A stretch of DNA of 64,000 nucleotides, from positions 31,360-95,359 of the forward strand of contig JAGSHI010000002.1 of assembly GCA_023954635.1 (NCBI GenBank), read 5' to 3'. Shown here one piece after another: positions 9,500-18,641 of this stretch (position 1 is the stretch's first letter; every line of letters starts with the position of its first letter). The stretch comes from Bacteriovoracaceae bacterium (GTDB lineage Bacteria; Bdellovibrionota; Bacteriovoracia; Bacteriovoracales; Bacteriovoracaceae). A model generated the notes under the pieces. It had not been told where the DNA came from, searched no databases, and saw only the letters and a list, made by a program, of their open reading frames with translations. Position numbers and translations under genes: made by a program.

Positions 9500-10153
9500 G
9501 TGGAAATTATTCGTGGTAGCGCAGAATTTAAGTTCGGAATGTCTGACCCAGATCAACTAGTCAACTGGCTTGAAGAAAATCAAGATATTATCGGTGTTAG
9601 CTTTGTCGGAAGATCGAACGTTGGAAAATCAAGTATGATCAATGCCCTATTTGGAAATGGTATTGCTCGAACATCCAATACTCCAGGTAGAACACGAGAA
9701 GTTAACATTTTTTCTTTTTCGCTAATTAATGGAAAAGAAACGTATCCAACTAAGTTTTGGCTATTTGATTTACCGGGTTACGGTCATGCTAAAGTTAGTA
9801 AGGAAATGAGCCGCCAGTGGGATATTTTGATGAATGATTTTTTCAATCACTGTCCACTTACTGTTCAGATGATAAACATTCAAGATTCTAGGCACCCAAA
9901 CCAAGCAAGTGATCAACATTTTCAACAATATTTAAAACCATTCGATTTTAAGACAACTTTGGTTTTCAATAAGCTAGATAAATTAAAAAAACAAAAAGAA
10001 AGAGCTGCTCTAAACAAAATAAAGCCAGATCTTTTCAAAACTTACAAATGGGTAAAAGATATTCACTTTGTATCTGCAGAAAAGAAAGACGGTCTTCAGC
10101 CATTACATGACTCCATAGTGAATCATCTTCTTCAATCTAATATGGAAGCTTAA
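9500..10153 (+). CDS. engB: Ribosome biogenesis GTP-binding protein EngB (YihA/YsxC)
   Basis: 217 residues starting with GTG preceded by AAAAGGAAC. The G1 motif is GRSNVGKS at 37-44, followed by TSNTPGRTREVN (switch), DLPGYG (G3) and FNKLDKLK (G4), the hallmarks of the EngB family. EngB assists 50S subunit assembly. Its stop overlaps the next start (TAATG). Confidence 0.95.
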   Translation: MEIIRGSAEFKFGMSDPDQLVNWLEENQDIIGVSFVGRSNVGKSSMINALFGNGIARTSNTPGRTREVNIFSFSLINGKETYPTKFWLFDLPGYGHAKVSKEMSRQWDILMNDFFNHCPLTVQMINIQDSRHPNQASDQHFQQYLKPFDFKTTLVFNKLDKLKKQKERAALNKIKPDLFKTYKWVKDIHFVSAEKKDGLQPLHDSIVNHLLQSNMEA

Positions 10154-10404
10154 TGGAAGAACTCTTCTCATTGATAAGAGTTTATTTATTTTTTGCACTA
10201 TATGAATTTATTGCTGTCGCTTTCATTCTCATCGTTTTTTATAAACCTAAGTTTGTCTTTCAAAGAAGTCGATGGAATGAAACAGATTTAGAAATTCCGA
10301 AATGGATAAAAGTAGCTGCCATCGGAAACCTCTTTATTGGTAGTATTTTTTTAGGGATTATTAGCTACTTTTGGAATCTTTTTAACTTTATGGATTTTTA
10401 TTAA
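10153..10404 (+). CDS. Small two-helix membrane protein, unknown
   Basis: 83 residues with two hydrophobic helices, at about 8-28 (LFFALYEFIAVAFILIVFY) and 56-80 (IGNLFIGSIFLGIISYFW). The start overlaps the engB stop by one base, so it is translationally coupled to engB. No family recognised. It overlaps the convergent gene by four bases. Confidence 0.6.
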   Translation: MEELFSLIRVYLFFALYEFIAVAFILIVFYKPKFVFQRSRWNETDLEIPKWIKVAAIGNLFIGSIFLGIISYFWNLFNFMDFY

Positions 10405-10817
10405 GATTCACTATCTTCCGATTTTTTATCTTCTTTAACTTTTACTTCTTCAGTCTCAGTCTTTTTCTCAGATTCAGAAGAATCTGTCGCTACAGGCCCT
10501 GCAGTTCCAATATCCATAGGTCCAGCAGAAAATTTAATTTTCTTCACTTCACTTTCAATAACTTCCAAGTCTTTTTCACAGTTCGCAATTTCTGCAAGCA
10601 AATCCTTAACTCTTTCGTTATTCCAATTTAAAGTTCCATTTTCAATTGCTTTAGCCGCAAGCATTCCCAATTCCTCATAAGCTTCATGCAATGAAGAATT
10701 TGTTTTAGAAGCAGTCAACATCTTCTTTCCAATTTCAGTTGTTCGCTTTAACTCGTCTTGAGCAACTTGAAATAGTTCTTGAACTTTTGATTTCCACTGT
10801 TGATTTTTTTCCATCAT
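10401..10817 (-). CDS. Small soluble coiled-coil protein with acidic tail, unknown
   Basis: 138 residues. Residues 1-90 are predicted helical and heptad-rich (KVQELFQVAQDELKRTTEI, CEKDLEVIESEVKKIKF); the last 35 residues are almost all Ser/Glu/Lys/Asp and probably disordered. No signal peptide or known domain recognised. It is a single-gene minus-strand unit between engB's partner and the acyltransferase. Confidence 0.6.
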   Translation of the reverse strand: MMEKNQQWKSKVQELFQVAQDELKRTTEIGKKMLTASKTNSSLHEAYEELGMLAAKAIENGTLNWNNERVKDLLAEIANCEKDLEVIESEVKKIKFSAGPMDIGTAGPVATDSSESEKKTETEEVKVKEDKKSEDSES

Positions 10818-10937
10818 TCTGGCCTCGCGTTTTGCCTTAAAAAGGTAGGTAAAGTATATCCCTTGCCCGATTTCTTGTGAAGAAGGGACATTCTGGTAAT
10901 ATTATGGAGTAACAATAACTTACATCCCCGAGTGAAT

Positions 10938-11792
10938 ATGTTGGATAAACTGTTTAAGACATTTACCCTGTCAGAGAGCGAGAAAAAGAAATTCAAAAAA
11001 ATTGAAGCAGCTCTAGATGAACGCTATCCAATTGGGGAGGATCCATGGGGATTAAACGTAAATAAAGCGAAAAAGTCTCTTCAAAAAATTTACCCAATAT
11101 ACAAACATTATTTCAAAAGTAGAGTTTTTGGAAAAGAGAATGTTGAAGATAAACCTTATATGGTTGTCGCAAACCACACTGGTCAAATTGCCATTGACGG
11201 AATGCTTCTATCGACGTCCTTTGTCACAGATGTCTATCCTCCACGAATTTTAAGACCAATGGTTGAGAGGTTTTTCACGGCCCTCCCTTTTGTTGCCCCC
11301 TGGGCCGCAGAAGGTGGATCTGTTCTAGGAGATAGAACGAATTGCTTAAAACTTCTTAAAAAGGGACAATCTATTTTAGTTTTCCCTGAAGGTGTTAAGG
11401 GAATAACAAAATCAACAAGTGAATTTTACAAGATGAAACCATTCACTCGTGGTTTCTTTCGAATGTGTGCTGCAACCGGAACTGAGATTCTCCCTGTTGG
11501 CATAGTTGGTGCTGAAGAGTTTTTCCCTTATGTGTACCATCCAAGGAAAATAGCTAAATTGTTTGGTCTACCAGGTCTACCTCTTTCAGCAAATTATTTT
11601 CCCTTACCTTCTCCTGTTGATATCCATATTGGAAAGCCTTTCAAAATTCCAGAGGGCCTTGACCAAGATTCGCCAGACAAAGATATTGATGAGCAAGTTT
11701 TTCAAGTTGAAAAGTTAATTAAAGATTTAGTTGAAGAAGGTCTCGAAAAACGTCGTCCCTTTTGGGCCAACGCAGTAGGACCGAAAAAATAA
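10938..11792 (+). CDS. Lysophospholipid acyltransferase family protein (PlsC/MGAT-like)
   Basis: About 284 residues. The acyltransferase box appears as NHTGQIAIDG, the variant spacing of the MGAT-like LPLAT group rather than classic NHxxxxD, and FPEGVKG is the second conserved block. It should transfer an acyl chain to a lysophospholipid or glycerol-type acceptor at the inner membrane. GTG at 10932 is an alternative start; neither has a strong ribosome binding site. Its stop overlaps the next ATG (TAATG), coupling it to the epimerase. Confidence 0.8.
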   Translation: MLDKLFKTFTLSESEKKKFKKIEAALDERYPIGEDPWGLNVNKAKKSLQKIYPIYKHYFKSRVFGKENVEDKPYMVVANHTGQIAIDGMLLSTSFVTDVYPPRILRPMVERFFTALPFVAPWAAEGGSVLGDRTNCLKLLKKGQSILVFPEGVKGITKSTSEFYKMKPFTRGFFRMCAATGTEILPVGIVGAEEFFPYVYHPRKIAKLFGLPGLPLSANYFPLPSPVDIHIGKPFKIPEGLDQDSPDKDIDEQVFQVEKLIKDLVEEGLEKRRPFWANAVGPKK

Positions 11793-12754
11793 TGATAAAG
11801 CTCAATGATATTAAATCTATTCTCATAATTGGTGCTGGTGGTGGACTAGCAAAATTAACGGCCAGCCTCATTGCTCAAAAATACCCAGAAATATCTATTC
11901 ATGGAGTAGACCCTAGAGATACTGACTTTCTTATCAGAAAAGAAAATATTAAGTATCAGAGAATGAAATATACTCGAGGAAATTTCGAAAGACTCTTTAG
12001 AGACAATAGTTTTGATATGGTTCTACACTTGGGAAGATTAAGCCACTCAGCTAGTGATACGGCTTCCTTAACAAAAAGACTTGATCTCAACTTAATGGGA
12101 ACAAGTAAAATTCTAGAATTATCTCTAAAGCATAAAATTAGAAAAGTTTTAATCATGTCTACTTATCATGTATACGGTGCACTTCATGATAACCCTGTTT
12201 TTTTGGATGAAGAGTCTCCATTAAAGGCGAGTATTAAGTACCCTGAACTTCGAGATGTTGTAGAGATGGATCAAATCGCCACAAATTGGATGTGGAAAAA
12301 TCAGAATGAAATTGAAACAATTGTTCTTAGACCTTGTAGTATTATTGGTCCTCAAATTAAAAATACGATGAGCCAATATCTCACGACACCTTATGTTCCA
12401 GTCCCCATCGATTTTAATCCTATGTTTCAGTTCATCCATGAATTCGATATGGCCAAAGTTATTATCAAGTGTCTCGATAAAGTTCCTACCGGAATTTATA
12501 ATGTTGCACCTGATGAAATTATTGGTCTTAATGAGGCAAAAGAACATCTAGATATTCCATTTATACCAGCTCCAATTTTCCTGTTGGAGCAGGCCGCCAA
12601 GATTGTGAAAATGGCCTGGAACTTTCCAGACTATTTCATAAACTATATTAAATATTCTTGTATTATCGACAACTCAGAACTTAAAAAACATATTGGTGAA
12701 GAGTTTTGTCGCTTCGGTCCAAAAGACACTCTGGAGCTTCTCAAGCTCGACTAA
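11792..12754 (+). CDS. NAD-dependent epimerase/dehydratase (extended SDR)
   Basis: 320 residues from the ATG that overlaps the acyltransferase stop. The Rossmann motif is GAGGGLAKLTA near the N-terminus. The expected serine and YxxxK region is only partly recognisable: MSTYHVYG is present, but the catalytic lysine is not obvious. RPCSIIGPQ matches the extended-SDR signature. Paired with a lipid acyltransferase, it may act on a lipid-linked or envelope sugar; substrate unknown. An upstream TTG at 11762 would overlap the previous gene more and is unlikely. Confidence 0.75.
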   Translation: MIKLNDIKSILIIGAGGGLAKLTASLIAQKYPEISIHGVDPRDTDFLIRKENIKYQRMKYTRGNFERLFRDNSFDMVLHLGRLSHSASDTASLTKRLDLNLMGTSKILELSLKHKIRKVLIMSTYHVYGALHDNPVFLDEESPLKASIKYPELRDVVEMDQIATNWMWKNQNEIETIVLRPCSIIGPQIKNTMSQYLTTPYVPVPIDFNPMFQFIHEFDMAKVIIKCLDKVPTGIYNVAPDEIIGLNEAKEHLDIPFIPAPIFLLEQAAKIVKMAWNFPDYFINYIKYSCIIDNSELKKHIGEEFCRFGPKDTLELLKLD

Positions 12755-12755
12755 A

Positions 12756-12784
12756 TTGACACATCGAAGTGATTTCAATATTAT
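12756..12784 (+). promoter_or_regulatory. Promoter of tRNA-Leu(CAA)
   Basis: A perfect TTGACA -35 (12756-12761), 17-base spacer and TATTAT -10 (12779-12784) begin directly after the stop codon of the epimerase gene. The predicted transcription start is about 15 bases before the tRNA. Confidence 0.8.
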
Positions 12785-12805
12785 GACGGACTATCTTTTA
12801 GATAT

Positions 12806-12890
12806 GGCCCTGTGGCGGAATCGGTAGACGCGCTTGATTCAAAATCAAGTATCTTCGGGTGTGGGAGTTCAAGTCTCCCCGGGGCCACCA
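12806..12890 (+). tRNA. tRNA-Leu (anticodon CAA)
   Basis: 85 bases including an encoded CCA. The acceptor stem GGCCCTG pairs with CGGGGCC, and the anticodon stem CTTGA/TCAAG encloses the loop TTCAAAA with anticodon CAA, reading UUG. A long variable arm (TATCTTCGGGTG) is typical of a class II tRNA. The D loop contains CGGTAGAC and the T arm GGGAGTTCAAGTCTCCC. Confidence 0.96.
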
Positions 12891-12940
12891 AAAAAAGCTC
12901 AACTATTTAAACGCAAGTGAAAATGGTTGAGCTTTTTTTA
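12891..12940 (+). terminator. Rho-independent terminator of tRNA-Leu(CAA)
   Basis: The stem GCTCAAC (12897-12903) / GTTGAGC (12926-12932) is flanked by six A and seven T, with a 22-base loop. It sits immediately after the encoded CCA. Confidence 0.8.
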
Positions 12941-13043
12941 TTGCTTTAAGCATATCAAAAATGAAATAAACACGAATCTCAATATCAATTTTTTTAAAAC
13001 ATATAGCTCCACTGATAACACATCTATTATCCCGGGAGTAACA

Positions 13044-13556
13044 ATGCCATTTCAATTAGAAAAAATTCAAACCATGATTTACATGGTTAATGGACAAAAA
13101 GTAATGTTGGATAGTGATCTTGCAAAGCTTTACCAAGTAGATACTAAAGTATTGAACCAGGCAGTAAGAAGGAATATAAAGCGGTTCCCTGAGGACTTCA
13201 TGTTCCAGCTCTCCGTTGAGCAGTACGAAAACTTGAGGTCACAATTTGTGACCTCAACTTCAAAACATGGGGGAAAACGATACCAACCGCTTGTTTTTAC
13301 AGAGAATGGAATTGCAATGCTTTCTAGTGTTCTAAGAAGTGAAACTGCTATTGAGGTAAATATCGCAATTATGAGAATCTTCACAAAACTAAGAAGTTTT
13401 CATGCATTAGAAAGTAGAGTTGACCGTAAAATTGAAATGATTGAAAGAGATGTAACTAAAACCTTCAAGATAGTCTTTCAAAGGCTAGACGAAATTCAAG
13501 ACACAAGGCCAAGTAATAAAAAAAATAAAATTGGACTCAAGAATGAAGATACTTAA
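13044..13556 (+). CDS. ORF6N domain DNA-binding protein (KilA-N/ANT-type, phage-related family)
   Basis: 170 residues from the ATG at 13044, which has GGGAG eight bases upstream; an earlier in-frame start at 12927 falls inside the tRNA terminator and is rejected. The N-terminus (VMLDSDLAKLYQVDTKVLNQAVRRN, broken here as LDSDLAKLY, TKVLNQ, RFPEDFMFQL) is the ORF6N domain, and TENGIAMLSSVLRS follows. The C-terminus is coiled (RKIEMIERD). ORF6N proteins occur in phages and as orphan chromosomal genes. Its place right behind a tRNA gene hints at past acquisition, but no integrase or att duplication is visible. Confidence 0.85.
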   Translation: MPFQLEKIQTMIYMVNGQKVMLDSDLAKLYQVDTKVLNQAVRRNIKRFPEDFMFQLSVEQYENLRSQFVTSTSKHGGKRYQPLVFTENGIAMLSSVLRSETAIEVNIAIMRIFTKLRSFHALESRVDRKIEMIERDVTKTFKIVFQRLDEIQDTRPSNKKNKIGLKNEDT

Positions 13557-13593
13557 GCTTTTTTATTGTCCCTTTTCATTTTATAATTAACTC

Positions 13594-14064
13594 ATGAAAG
13601 AAAAAGTCAAAACTGCACTTATAAATCTTTTAACAAAAGAACTCGATGATCTTGAAAGGATTGCACGTTCAACAAAAGAGCAAGCTATCGATAGCGAAAT
13701 GGGTCAAGAAGATAAATGGGACACCAGAAGAATCGAAGCGAGTTACCTGGCCGGAGCCCAGGCCAAGAGAGTAGAAGAAATTAAAAGGGATCTTAACCTC
13801 ATAAAAAGTTTAGAGATTCAAGAATCTTCAGAAACCGTAAGCCTTTCATCAATTATTTCTGTAGAGCATGAGGATAAGAAAGATAAATATTTTATGTCGC
13901 CAACATACTCTTCTCACACTCTTGAGATAGAGGGAAACCAAATCCAAGCACTTTCGATACACTCACCACTCGGGAAAGGACTAATCGGATCAGATGAAAA
14001 TGAATCGATTGAGATTGAAACACCAAAAGGGATTAAAGAGTACGAGATATTAAAAGTTGATTAA
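13594..14064 (+). CDS. GreA/GreB-like transcription factor (C-terminal domain protein)
   Basis: 156 residues. The N-terminal half is helical (KELDDLERIARSTKEQAID) with DKWDTRRIEASYLAGAQ. The C-terminus (LSIHSPLGKGLIGSDE, IETPKGIKEYEILKV) is the GreA/GreB C-terminal FKBP-like fold that binds the RNA polymerase secondary channel rim. Family members are often misnamed 3-oxoacyl-ACP synthase in databases. It overlaps the convergent 14061-14387 gene by four bases. Confidence 0.78.
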   Translation: MKEKVKTALINLLTKELDDLERIARSTKEQAIDSEMGQEDKWDTRRIEASYLAGAQAKRVEEIKRDLNLIKSLEIQESSETVSLSSIISVEHEDKKDKYFMSPTYSSHTLEIEGNQIQALSIHSPLGKGLIGSDENESIEIETPKGIKEYEILKVD

Positions 14065-14387
14065 CGTCTTTTAGGAACTTTTGGTCGCAATCGACAAACA
14101 TTCTGATGGCAAGTAACACCTGGCTCAGGCATTAAACTTTTGAATATTGGATTACTATATTTCTTTAAAAACTTATCACTATATTTCTTATTAAATGCAG
14201 TCCATCCCCCACATTTGTCATGCAGAACAACACAATCTTCTTTCTTTAAACATTTTTGTTCTAACATAAGGGGTCTTTCGAGTGTTTCAAAACATTCACA
14301 ACGCTTAAACATTTCTCCCTTCATTCCAGGACAACTAGCAAAAACATTCAAATTGAAGAAAAGTATTATAAAAAGAAGTCGTTTCAT
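14061..14387 (-). CDS. Small secreted cysteine-rich protein, unknown
   Basis: 108 residues with a signal peptide (LLFIILFFNLNVFAS). The mature part has eight cysteines (CPGMKGEMFKRCECFE, QKCLKKEDCVVLHDKCGG, TCHQNVCRL), suggesting a disulfide-stabilised periplasmic or exported protein. The start overlaps the preceding gene stop (ATGA). It is the last gene of the speB-speA operon by position; no function recognised. Confidence 0.6.
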   Translation of the reverse strand: MKRLLFIILFFNLNVFASCPGMKGEMFKRCECFETLERPLMLEQKCLKKEDCVVLHDKCGGWTAFNKKYSDKFLKKYSNPIFKSLMPEPGVTCHQNVCRLRPKVPKRR

Positions 14388-15523
14388 TCAAAATCCCTAA
14401 GTCGGTCATTCTCTTTTAGTAAGAAATTATAAAAAGGCAGATCTTTATTTGCACTATTTTTTTTCATCGCAGTTAAAAGCTCATTTACTTTTTCTTCATA
14501 CTTGAGAAAAAAGAATTCAAACTCTTCATATTTTGAAAACTCTCTTGCGAGAGGAAAATAAAAAATGACAAACAAGCGATTATAGTCCGTATAATCAAGT
14601 TTTAAGCTTCTAGAATAAAATGTCCTCGTTAAATATAACCAAAACCATTTTTCGTGCTCTTTATCTTTCATAGTGCTTAAGTGCAAATGTGCAGAAGCAG
14701 CAAAATACTCCATTTTTTCTTTAAGTACCATTTTGCCTTCTGGCTTCAAAAATTCATGCGCACTCTTTAGCAGGTCTGCTCGAGGGCCTTTTGAAAGTAC
14801 TAGTTTTTCTGGATACTCATTTAGCTCTGATAAATCTCTAATCACTAGAGTTTGGATAAATTGAGTCTTATTTGGAACATTTGAAATTACATGTTGTGTC
14901 CAGTTTTGAGTTTTCCCCAACTGAAACTGTCTTAACTGAAGAGAAACCATTTCAGCCATTATTAAAAGGAATAAAATAATATAATTTCTTCGTTTATCAA
15001 CATCTAGCTGAATTGTTGATTGTAAAAAGAAAAACAAGCTCCAGCCTGCATTTAAGAAGAGAAAAGAATAGAGGTTTAACTTCATTACCCATACAAGGAT
15101 GAGAGAAGATAGGAAGAGGATACTTCCAAGCTTTATAATATTTTTTTCAGACAAAAGACGGATTACCGCAATTAAAGACCAGAATGAAATTGAGATTAAG
15201 ATTAAAGGTGCTCCAAAACCAAAGTGAACCAAACTGTCAAAGAATGGAAATAAACAAAAGAGAAGTACTCCTGCAACTGAGGATAAATCCAACCTTTTAA
15301 CAGAAATCCACTGATGAAGCGGGATCAATCCTCCGAGGGAAATAAGCGCCATCAATCTAGAAAGCTTAGAAAGAACCAACAAATCATCAGAAAAACTCAA
15401 TTGATTTAATGAGTCTACAAACCATGAGTTTTGTAAGTATGGTCTGTAAGCAAGGACGACAAGAAGTGGTAAACATATAATTGCCACTAGAGTTCGTATT
15501 TTTGTTATAGAGTCTTTATTCAA
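14384..15523 (-). CDS. Multispanning membrane protein, unknown
   Basis: 379 residues. The first about 190 residues hold roughly six hydrophobic helices; the remainder is a soluble alpha-helical domain (EYPEKLVLSKGPRADLLKSA, FLKYEEKVNELLTAMKK). The layout resembles O-antigen-polymerase-like or glycosyltransferase-like membrane proteins, but no motif supports either. It starts 9 bases after the speA stop and overlaps the small secreted gene, so it is likely co-transcribed with the polyamine genes. Confidence 0.55.
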   Translation of the reverse strand: MNKDSITKIRTLVAIICLPLLVVLAYRPYLQNSWFVDSLNQLSFSDDLLVLSKLSRLMALISLGGLIPLHQWISVKRLDLSSVAGVLLFCLFPFFDSLVHFGFGAPLILISISFWSLIAVIRLLSEKNIIKLGSILFLSSLILVWVMKLNLYSFLFLNAGWSLFFFLQSTIQLDVDKRRNYIILFLLIMAEMVSLQLRQFQLGKTQNWTQHVISNVPNKTQFIQTLVIRDLSELNEYPEKLVLSKGPRADLLKSAHEFLKPEGKMVLKEKMEYFAASAHLHLSTMKDKEHEKWFWLYLTRTFYSRSLKLDYTDYNRLFVIFYFPLAREFSKYEEFEFFFLKYEEKVNELLTAMKKNSANKDLPFYNFLLKENDRLRDFE

Positions 15524-15532
15524 CGAAGTTCC

Positions 15533-17449
15533 TTATTTGTGCTTCAAATAAGTATAACCCCTTAAACACCTTTCATAAAAGTCAATTAGCTTAACTCCCT
15601 CTCGAGGTTGAATATTTCCGGCTTTGATCTGCTTATCTAGCACTTTTTTAACTGAAGAAGCTAAAGACTGGTCATTATATTGCATTGTTTGAAGAACTTT
15701 ACGTGAGGTAACCCCATATATTGTTTCTTCTATATAAAAATCTTTTGGATCCTCATCATCACAGTAAACATGAACTTCGTTCAATCTTCCTAAAAGATTA
15801 TGGTTATCCCCCATCACATCCTGATAAGCACCAGTCATGAATATTCCTAAGTTATATTCCTCATCTTCTTTCAAGTCGTGCAAGAGCAGAGTTTCTTCCA
15901 TTTCACCTTGCCCAATGAACTTGTCTACTTTCCCATCACTATCACAGGTTATATCAGCAAGGGTTGTGTGGACCGTTGGTTTTTCATTCAATCTTTCTAG
16001 AGGAAGAATTGGCAAGAGTTGATCAATGGCCCATGTATCTGGCAATGACTGAAAAACACTAAAATTACATAAGTATTTAGAGGCTAGTTTTTTATCGAGA
16101 TTTTTTATATCTTCAGGAAGTTGATCCAAATCAACATCAATACTCATTTGCTGTATTTTCTGTAGAGTTTTCCAATAAATTGTTTCAATAACGGCTTTCT
16201 CTCTAAGGTCAATAACACCTAACTTAAAAGCACTCATGGCCTCACGTTTATATTGGTCTACGTCATTAAATGTTTCTAAAAGATTACTTTGATCGAGATT
16301 CCCATAGGCTTCGCGCATGTTCTCTACAAAGAGATGCTCCCCAGAGACACTTTCAGTGTTAAAGCTATTTTTTACCATCTCAATCTTGTCAAAGACATTA
16401 ACAACAACACAAGAATGCCTTGCTGTGATGGCCCTTCCACTTTCTGTTACGATATTTGGATGAGGAACACCTTCCATATCGCAAGTTTGCTTAACACTAT
16501 AAATGACATCAGAAATATACTCACTCATCTCATAATTTATTGATGAGTCTGTTCCGCCTTTAGAGCCTTCATAGTCAACCCCAAGACCTCCACCAACATC
16601 AAAGTATTCAAGAGGAACTCCAAGCTTTTGAAGTTTACAAAATATTCGGCTTCCCTCATTGATAGCCTCTTTTATACTTCGAATATCTGGAATTTGTGAG
16701 CCTATATGATAATGAAAAAGACGTAGCGAACTTTCTAGACCTTCATTCCTTAAAAAATCTACTCCCCTTAAAATTTCTGCAGTAGTTAACCCAAACTTCG
16801 CCTTATCACCAGAAGATGTTGTCCATTTTCCACCTGCGACAGTATCAAGTTTAGCTCTAAATCCAATAAGAGGTTTAATATTCATTTCTTTGGAAGCATT
16901 TACTAAAAGTTTTAGTTCGGAATACTTTTCAATTACAACAAATACTTTTCGTCCTAACTTAAGCCCAAGTAACGCAAGCTTCATATACTCTTCGTCTTTA
17001 TAGCCATTCAAAACGGTAAGAGAATTTTTATTTTCATTAAGGGCCAGTACAGACATTAGCTCTGTCTTAGAACCTGCCTCTAGTCCATAATCATAATCTG
17101 CACCAGCATCAATAATCTCTTCAACGACCTCGCGCATTTGATTAACTTTAATAGGGTAAACTCCAAAATATCTTCCGTTATATTCTGCTTCCTCAATTGT
17201 TCTATTAAAAAGTTGATTTATTTCTTCAACTTGATACCTAAGAATGTCATGAAATCGAATGACTGCTGGCAAGCTGATGTTTTGATTCTTCATCTCAGAT
17301 ACAATTTCTGAAATATCGATTCGAGGCCCATCCGTTCTCTTCTCTGGGTAGACACTAAGATTTCCCATATTGTTGATACCGAAAAAGTCTTTTCCCCAAT
17401 GTGGAATTCTATAATAATTTTCAGCTTCTTCTCTCGTCCACTCAATCAT
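15533..17449 (-). CDS. speA: Biosynthetic arginine decarboxylase
   Basis: 638 residues, the usual length for the PLP-dependent SpeA family. VYPIKVNQ contains the PLP lysine, followed by YGLEAGSKTEL, LFHYHIGSQI, FDVGGGLGVDYEG and VTESGRAI. It converts arginine to agmatine. The downstream agmatinase SpeB is encoded directly upstream with an 8-base overlap, so the pair makes putrescine from arginine without ornithine. Confidence 0.95.
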   Translation of the reverse strand: MIEWTREEAENYYRIPHWGKDFFGINNMGNLSVYPEKRTDGPRIDISEIVSEMKNQNISLPAVIRFHDILRYQVEEINQLFNRTIEEAEYNGRYFGVYPIKVNQMREVVEEIIDAGADYDYGLEAGSKTELMSVLALNENKNSLTVLNGYKDEEYMKLALLGLKLGRKVFVVIEKYSELKLLVNASKEMNIKPLIGFRAKLDTVAGGKWTTSSGDKAKFGLTTAEILRGVDFLRNEGLESSLRLFHYHIGSQIPDIRSIKEAINEGSRIFCKLQKLGVPLEYFDVGGGLGVDYEGSKGGTDSSINYEMSEYISDVIYSVKQTCDMEGVPHPNIVTESGRAITARHSCVVVNVFDKIEMVKNSFNTESVSGEHLFVENMREAYGNLDQSNLLETFNDVDQYKREAMSAFKLGVIDLREKAVIETIYWKTLQKIQQMSIDVDLDQLPEDIKNLDKKLASKYLCNFSVFQSLPDTWAIDQLLPILPLERLNEKPTVHTTLADITCDSDGKVDKFIGQGEMEETLLLHDLKEDEEYNLGIFMTGAYQDVMGDNHNLLGRLNEVHVYCDDEDPKDFYIEETIYGVTSRKVLQTMQYNDQSLASSVKKVLDKQIKAGNIQPREGVKLIDFYERCLRGYTYLKHK

Positions 17450-18377
17450 TATTTACATCTCCCTCAACTTCACCTGCTAAGACCAAAAGGAGTTCACGAA
17501 CAACTTTACTAGCAAATACAGAACTATTTCCACTCGAGTCTAACTCAGGAGACAGTTCGACAACATCCGCTCCTACTAATTTTTTATTCTGAAGAATTTT
17601 CATCAAAGAAATAAAAGAGTTGAAATCTTCTCCACCTGGTTCAGGAGTACCAGTACCTGGAAAAATACCTGGATCAAAATAATCAAGGTCTAGTGTTAAA
17701 TAAATTGGTCGATCACTAGGAATGGATTCTACAGATTCTAAAAATGAAGACCGGATTGTTTTTAAAGTTCCGTGTTCTTTCATCCATTCATATTCTTCTT
17801 TTGTTCCTGAGCGGATTCCATATTGAATTAAGTGATGACCATCTTCAAAATGATCTAAGCATCTTCTCATTATTGAAGCGTGGGAATAATGATGCCCTTC
17901 ATATCCGTCTCTAAGATCTGCGTGAGCATCTAAGTGCAACAAAACCATATCTGGAAATTGCTTCAGATAGGATTTTATTTGAGCATAAGAAACAGAATGC
18001 TCCCCACCGATAAGAAGAAACCGATTTTTACTTTCATTGAGTTTCTGACTCATTAAAGTATTCTCGATGGCCTCAGACGATTTCAAAAAGTCTTTTTCAC
18101 AGTTTCCGGTATCTGAAAAAGGAACGTCCCCTAGGTCAAAGACATTGGAGTAATCTTCAAGGTCAGAATCGAGATACGGACTATAGCTCTCTATTCCATA
18201 GCTAACTTTTCGAAGGGAAATTGGACCAAGTCTCGCTCCTTTTCTAAAGCAAGCCGTCCCATCAAAGCCAAAACCCCAGAGGTAAACAGAGTTTTCTGTA
18301 ATATCTTGGGCCCATTTAGCGAATTCATAACAGAATTCTCCGTGCTCAAAGTTAACAGTACCTCCGTTAGAACTCAT
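17442..18377 (-). CDS. speB: Agmatinase (ureohydrolase family)
   Basis: 311 residues. The binuclear manganese motifs are all present: GGEHSVSY, LHLDAHADLRDG and LTLDLDYFDPGIFPGTGTPE. The enzyme hydrolyses agmatine to putrescine and urea. It is the first gene of the minus-strand speB-speA unit. The 264-base gap before pckA on the other strand should contain promoters for both directions. Confidence 0.93.
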   Translation of the reverse strand: MSSNGGTVNFEHGEFCYEFAKWAQDITENSVYLWGFGFDGTACFRKGARLGPISLRKVSYGIESYSPYLDSDLEDYSNVFDLGDVPFSDTGNCEKDFLKSSEAIENTLMSQKLNESKNRFLLIGGEHSVSYAQIKSYLKQFPDMVLLHLDAHADLRDGYEGHHYSHASIMRRCLDHFEDGHHLIQYGIRSGTKEEYEWMKEHGTLKTIRSSFLESVESIPSDRPIYLTLDLDYFDPGIFPGTGTPEPGGEDFNSFISLMKILQNKKLVGADVVELSPELDSSGNSSVFASKVVRELLLVLAGEVEGDVNND

Positions 18378-18552
18378 TTCTTAACCTCTATATGCGTAAC
18401 ATCAATTCAATAAATTTAAGGTTTTTTAGGATCATTTAAAAAGAAAGTAAAGGGCCCAGGCCGAGGCAAAAAAGCTTTCTAGGGCAACCTTGGTAAATTT
18501 TTTAATAGAGCCCCTTGTTATAAAGAAAAGGGTGCCAATATGCTTAAAACTT

Positions 18553-18558
18553 TATAAT
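18553..18558 (+). promoter_or_regulatory. Possible -10 element of pckA
   Basis: A perfect TATAAT lies 89 bases before the pckA start within an AT-rich tract, but no acceptable -35 hexamer sits 16-18 bases upstream. The surrounding leader has two GGGCCC copies (about 18452 and 18571) that could pair with each other. Weak call. Confidence 0.3.
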
Positions 18559-18641
18559 ATTAAAAAAATTTTACGGGCCCTTATTTTAGGGATTTACAAT
18601 GCACCGCACTGGAAAAAAAACCAGGACATCAGGAGCAGGTC

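Noticed and set aside
12891..13043. tRNA-Leu 3' end duplicated as an attachment site
   Set aside because: No second copy of the tRNA 3' sequence was seen downstream, and no integrase gene is in the window.
18452..18641. Possible riboswitch or attenuator in the pckA leader
   Set aside because: GGGCCC copies and a CCGAGG/CCTTGG pairing exist, but no known riboswitch core or consistent alternative fold could be recognised.
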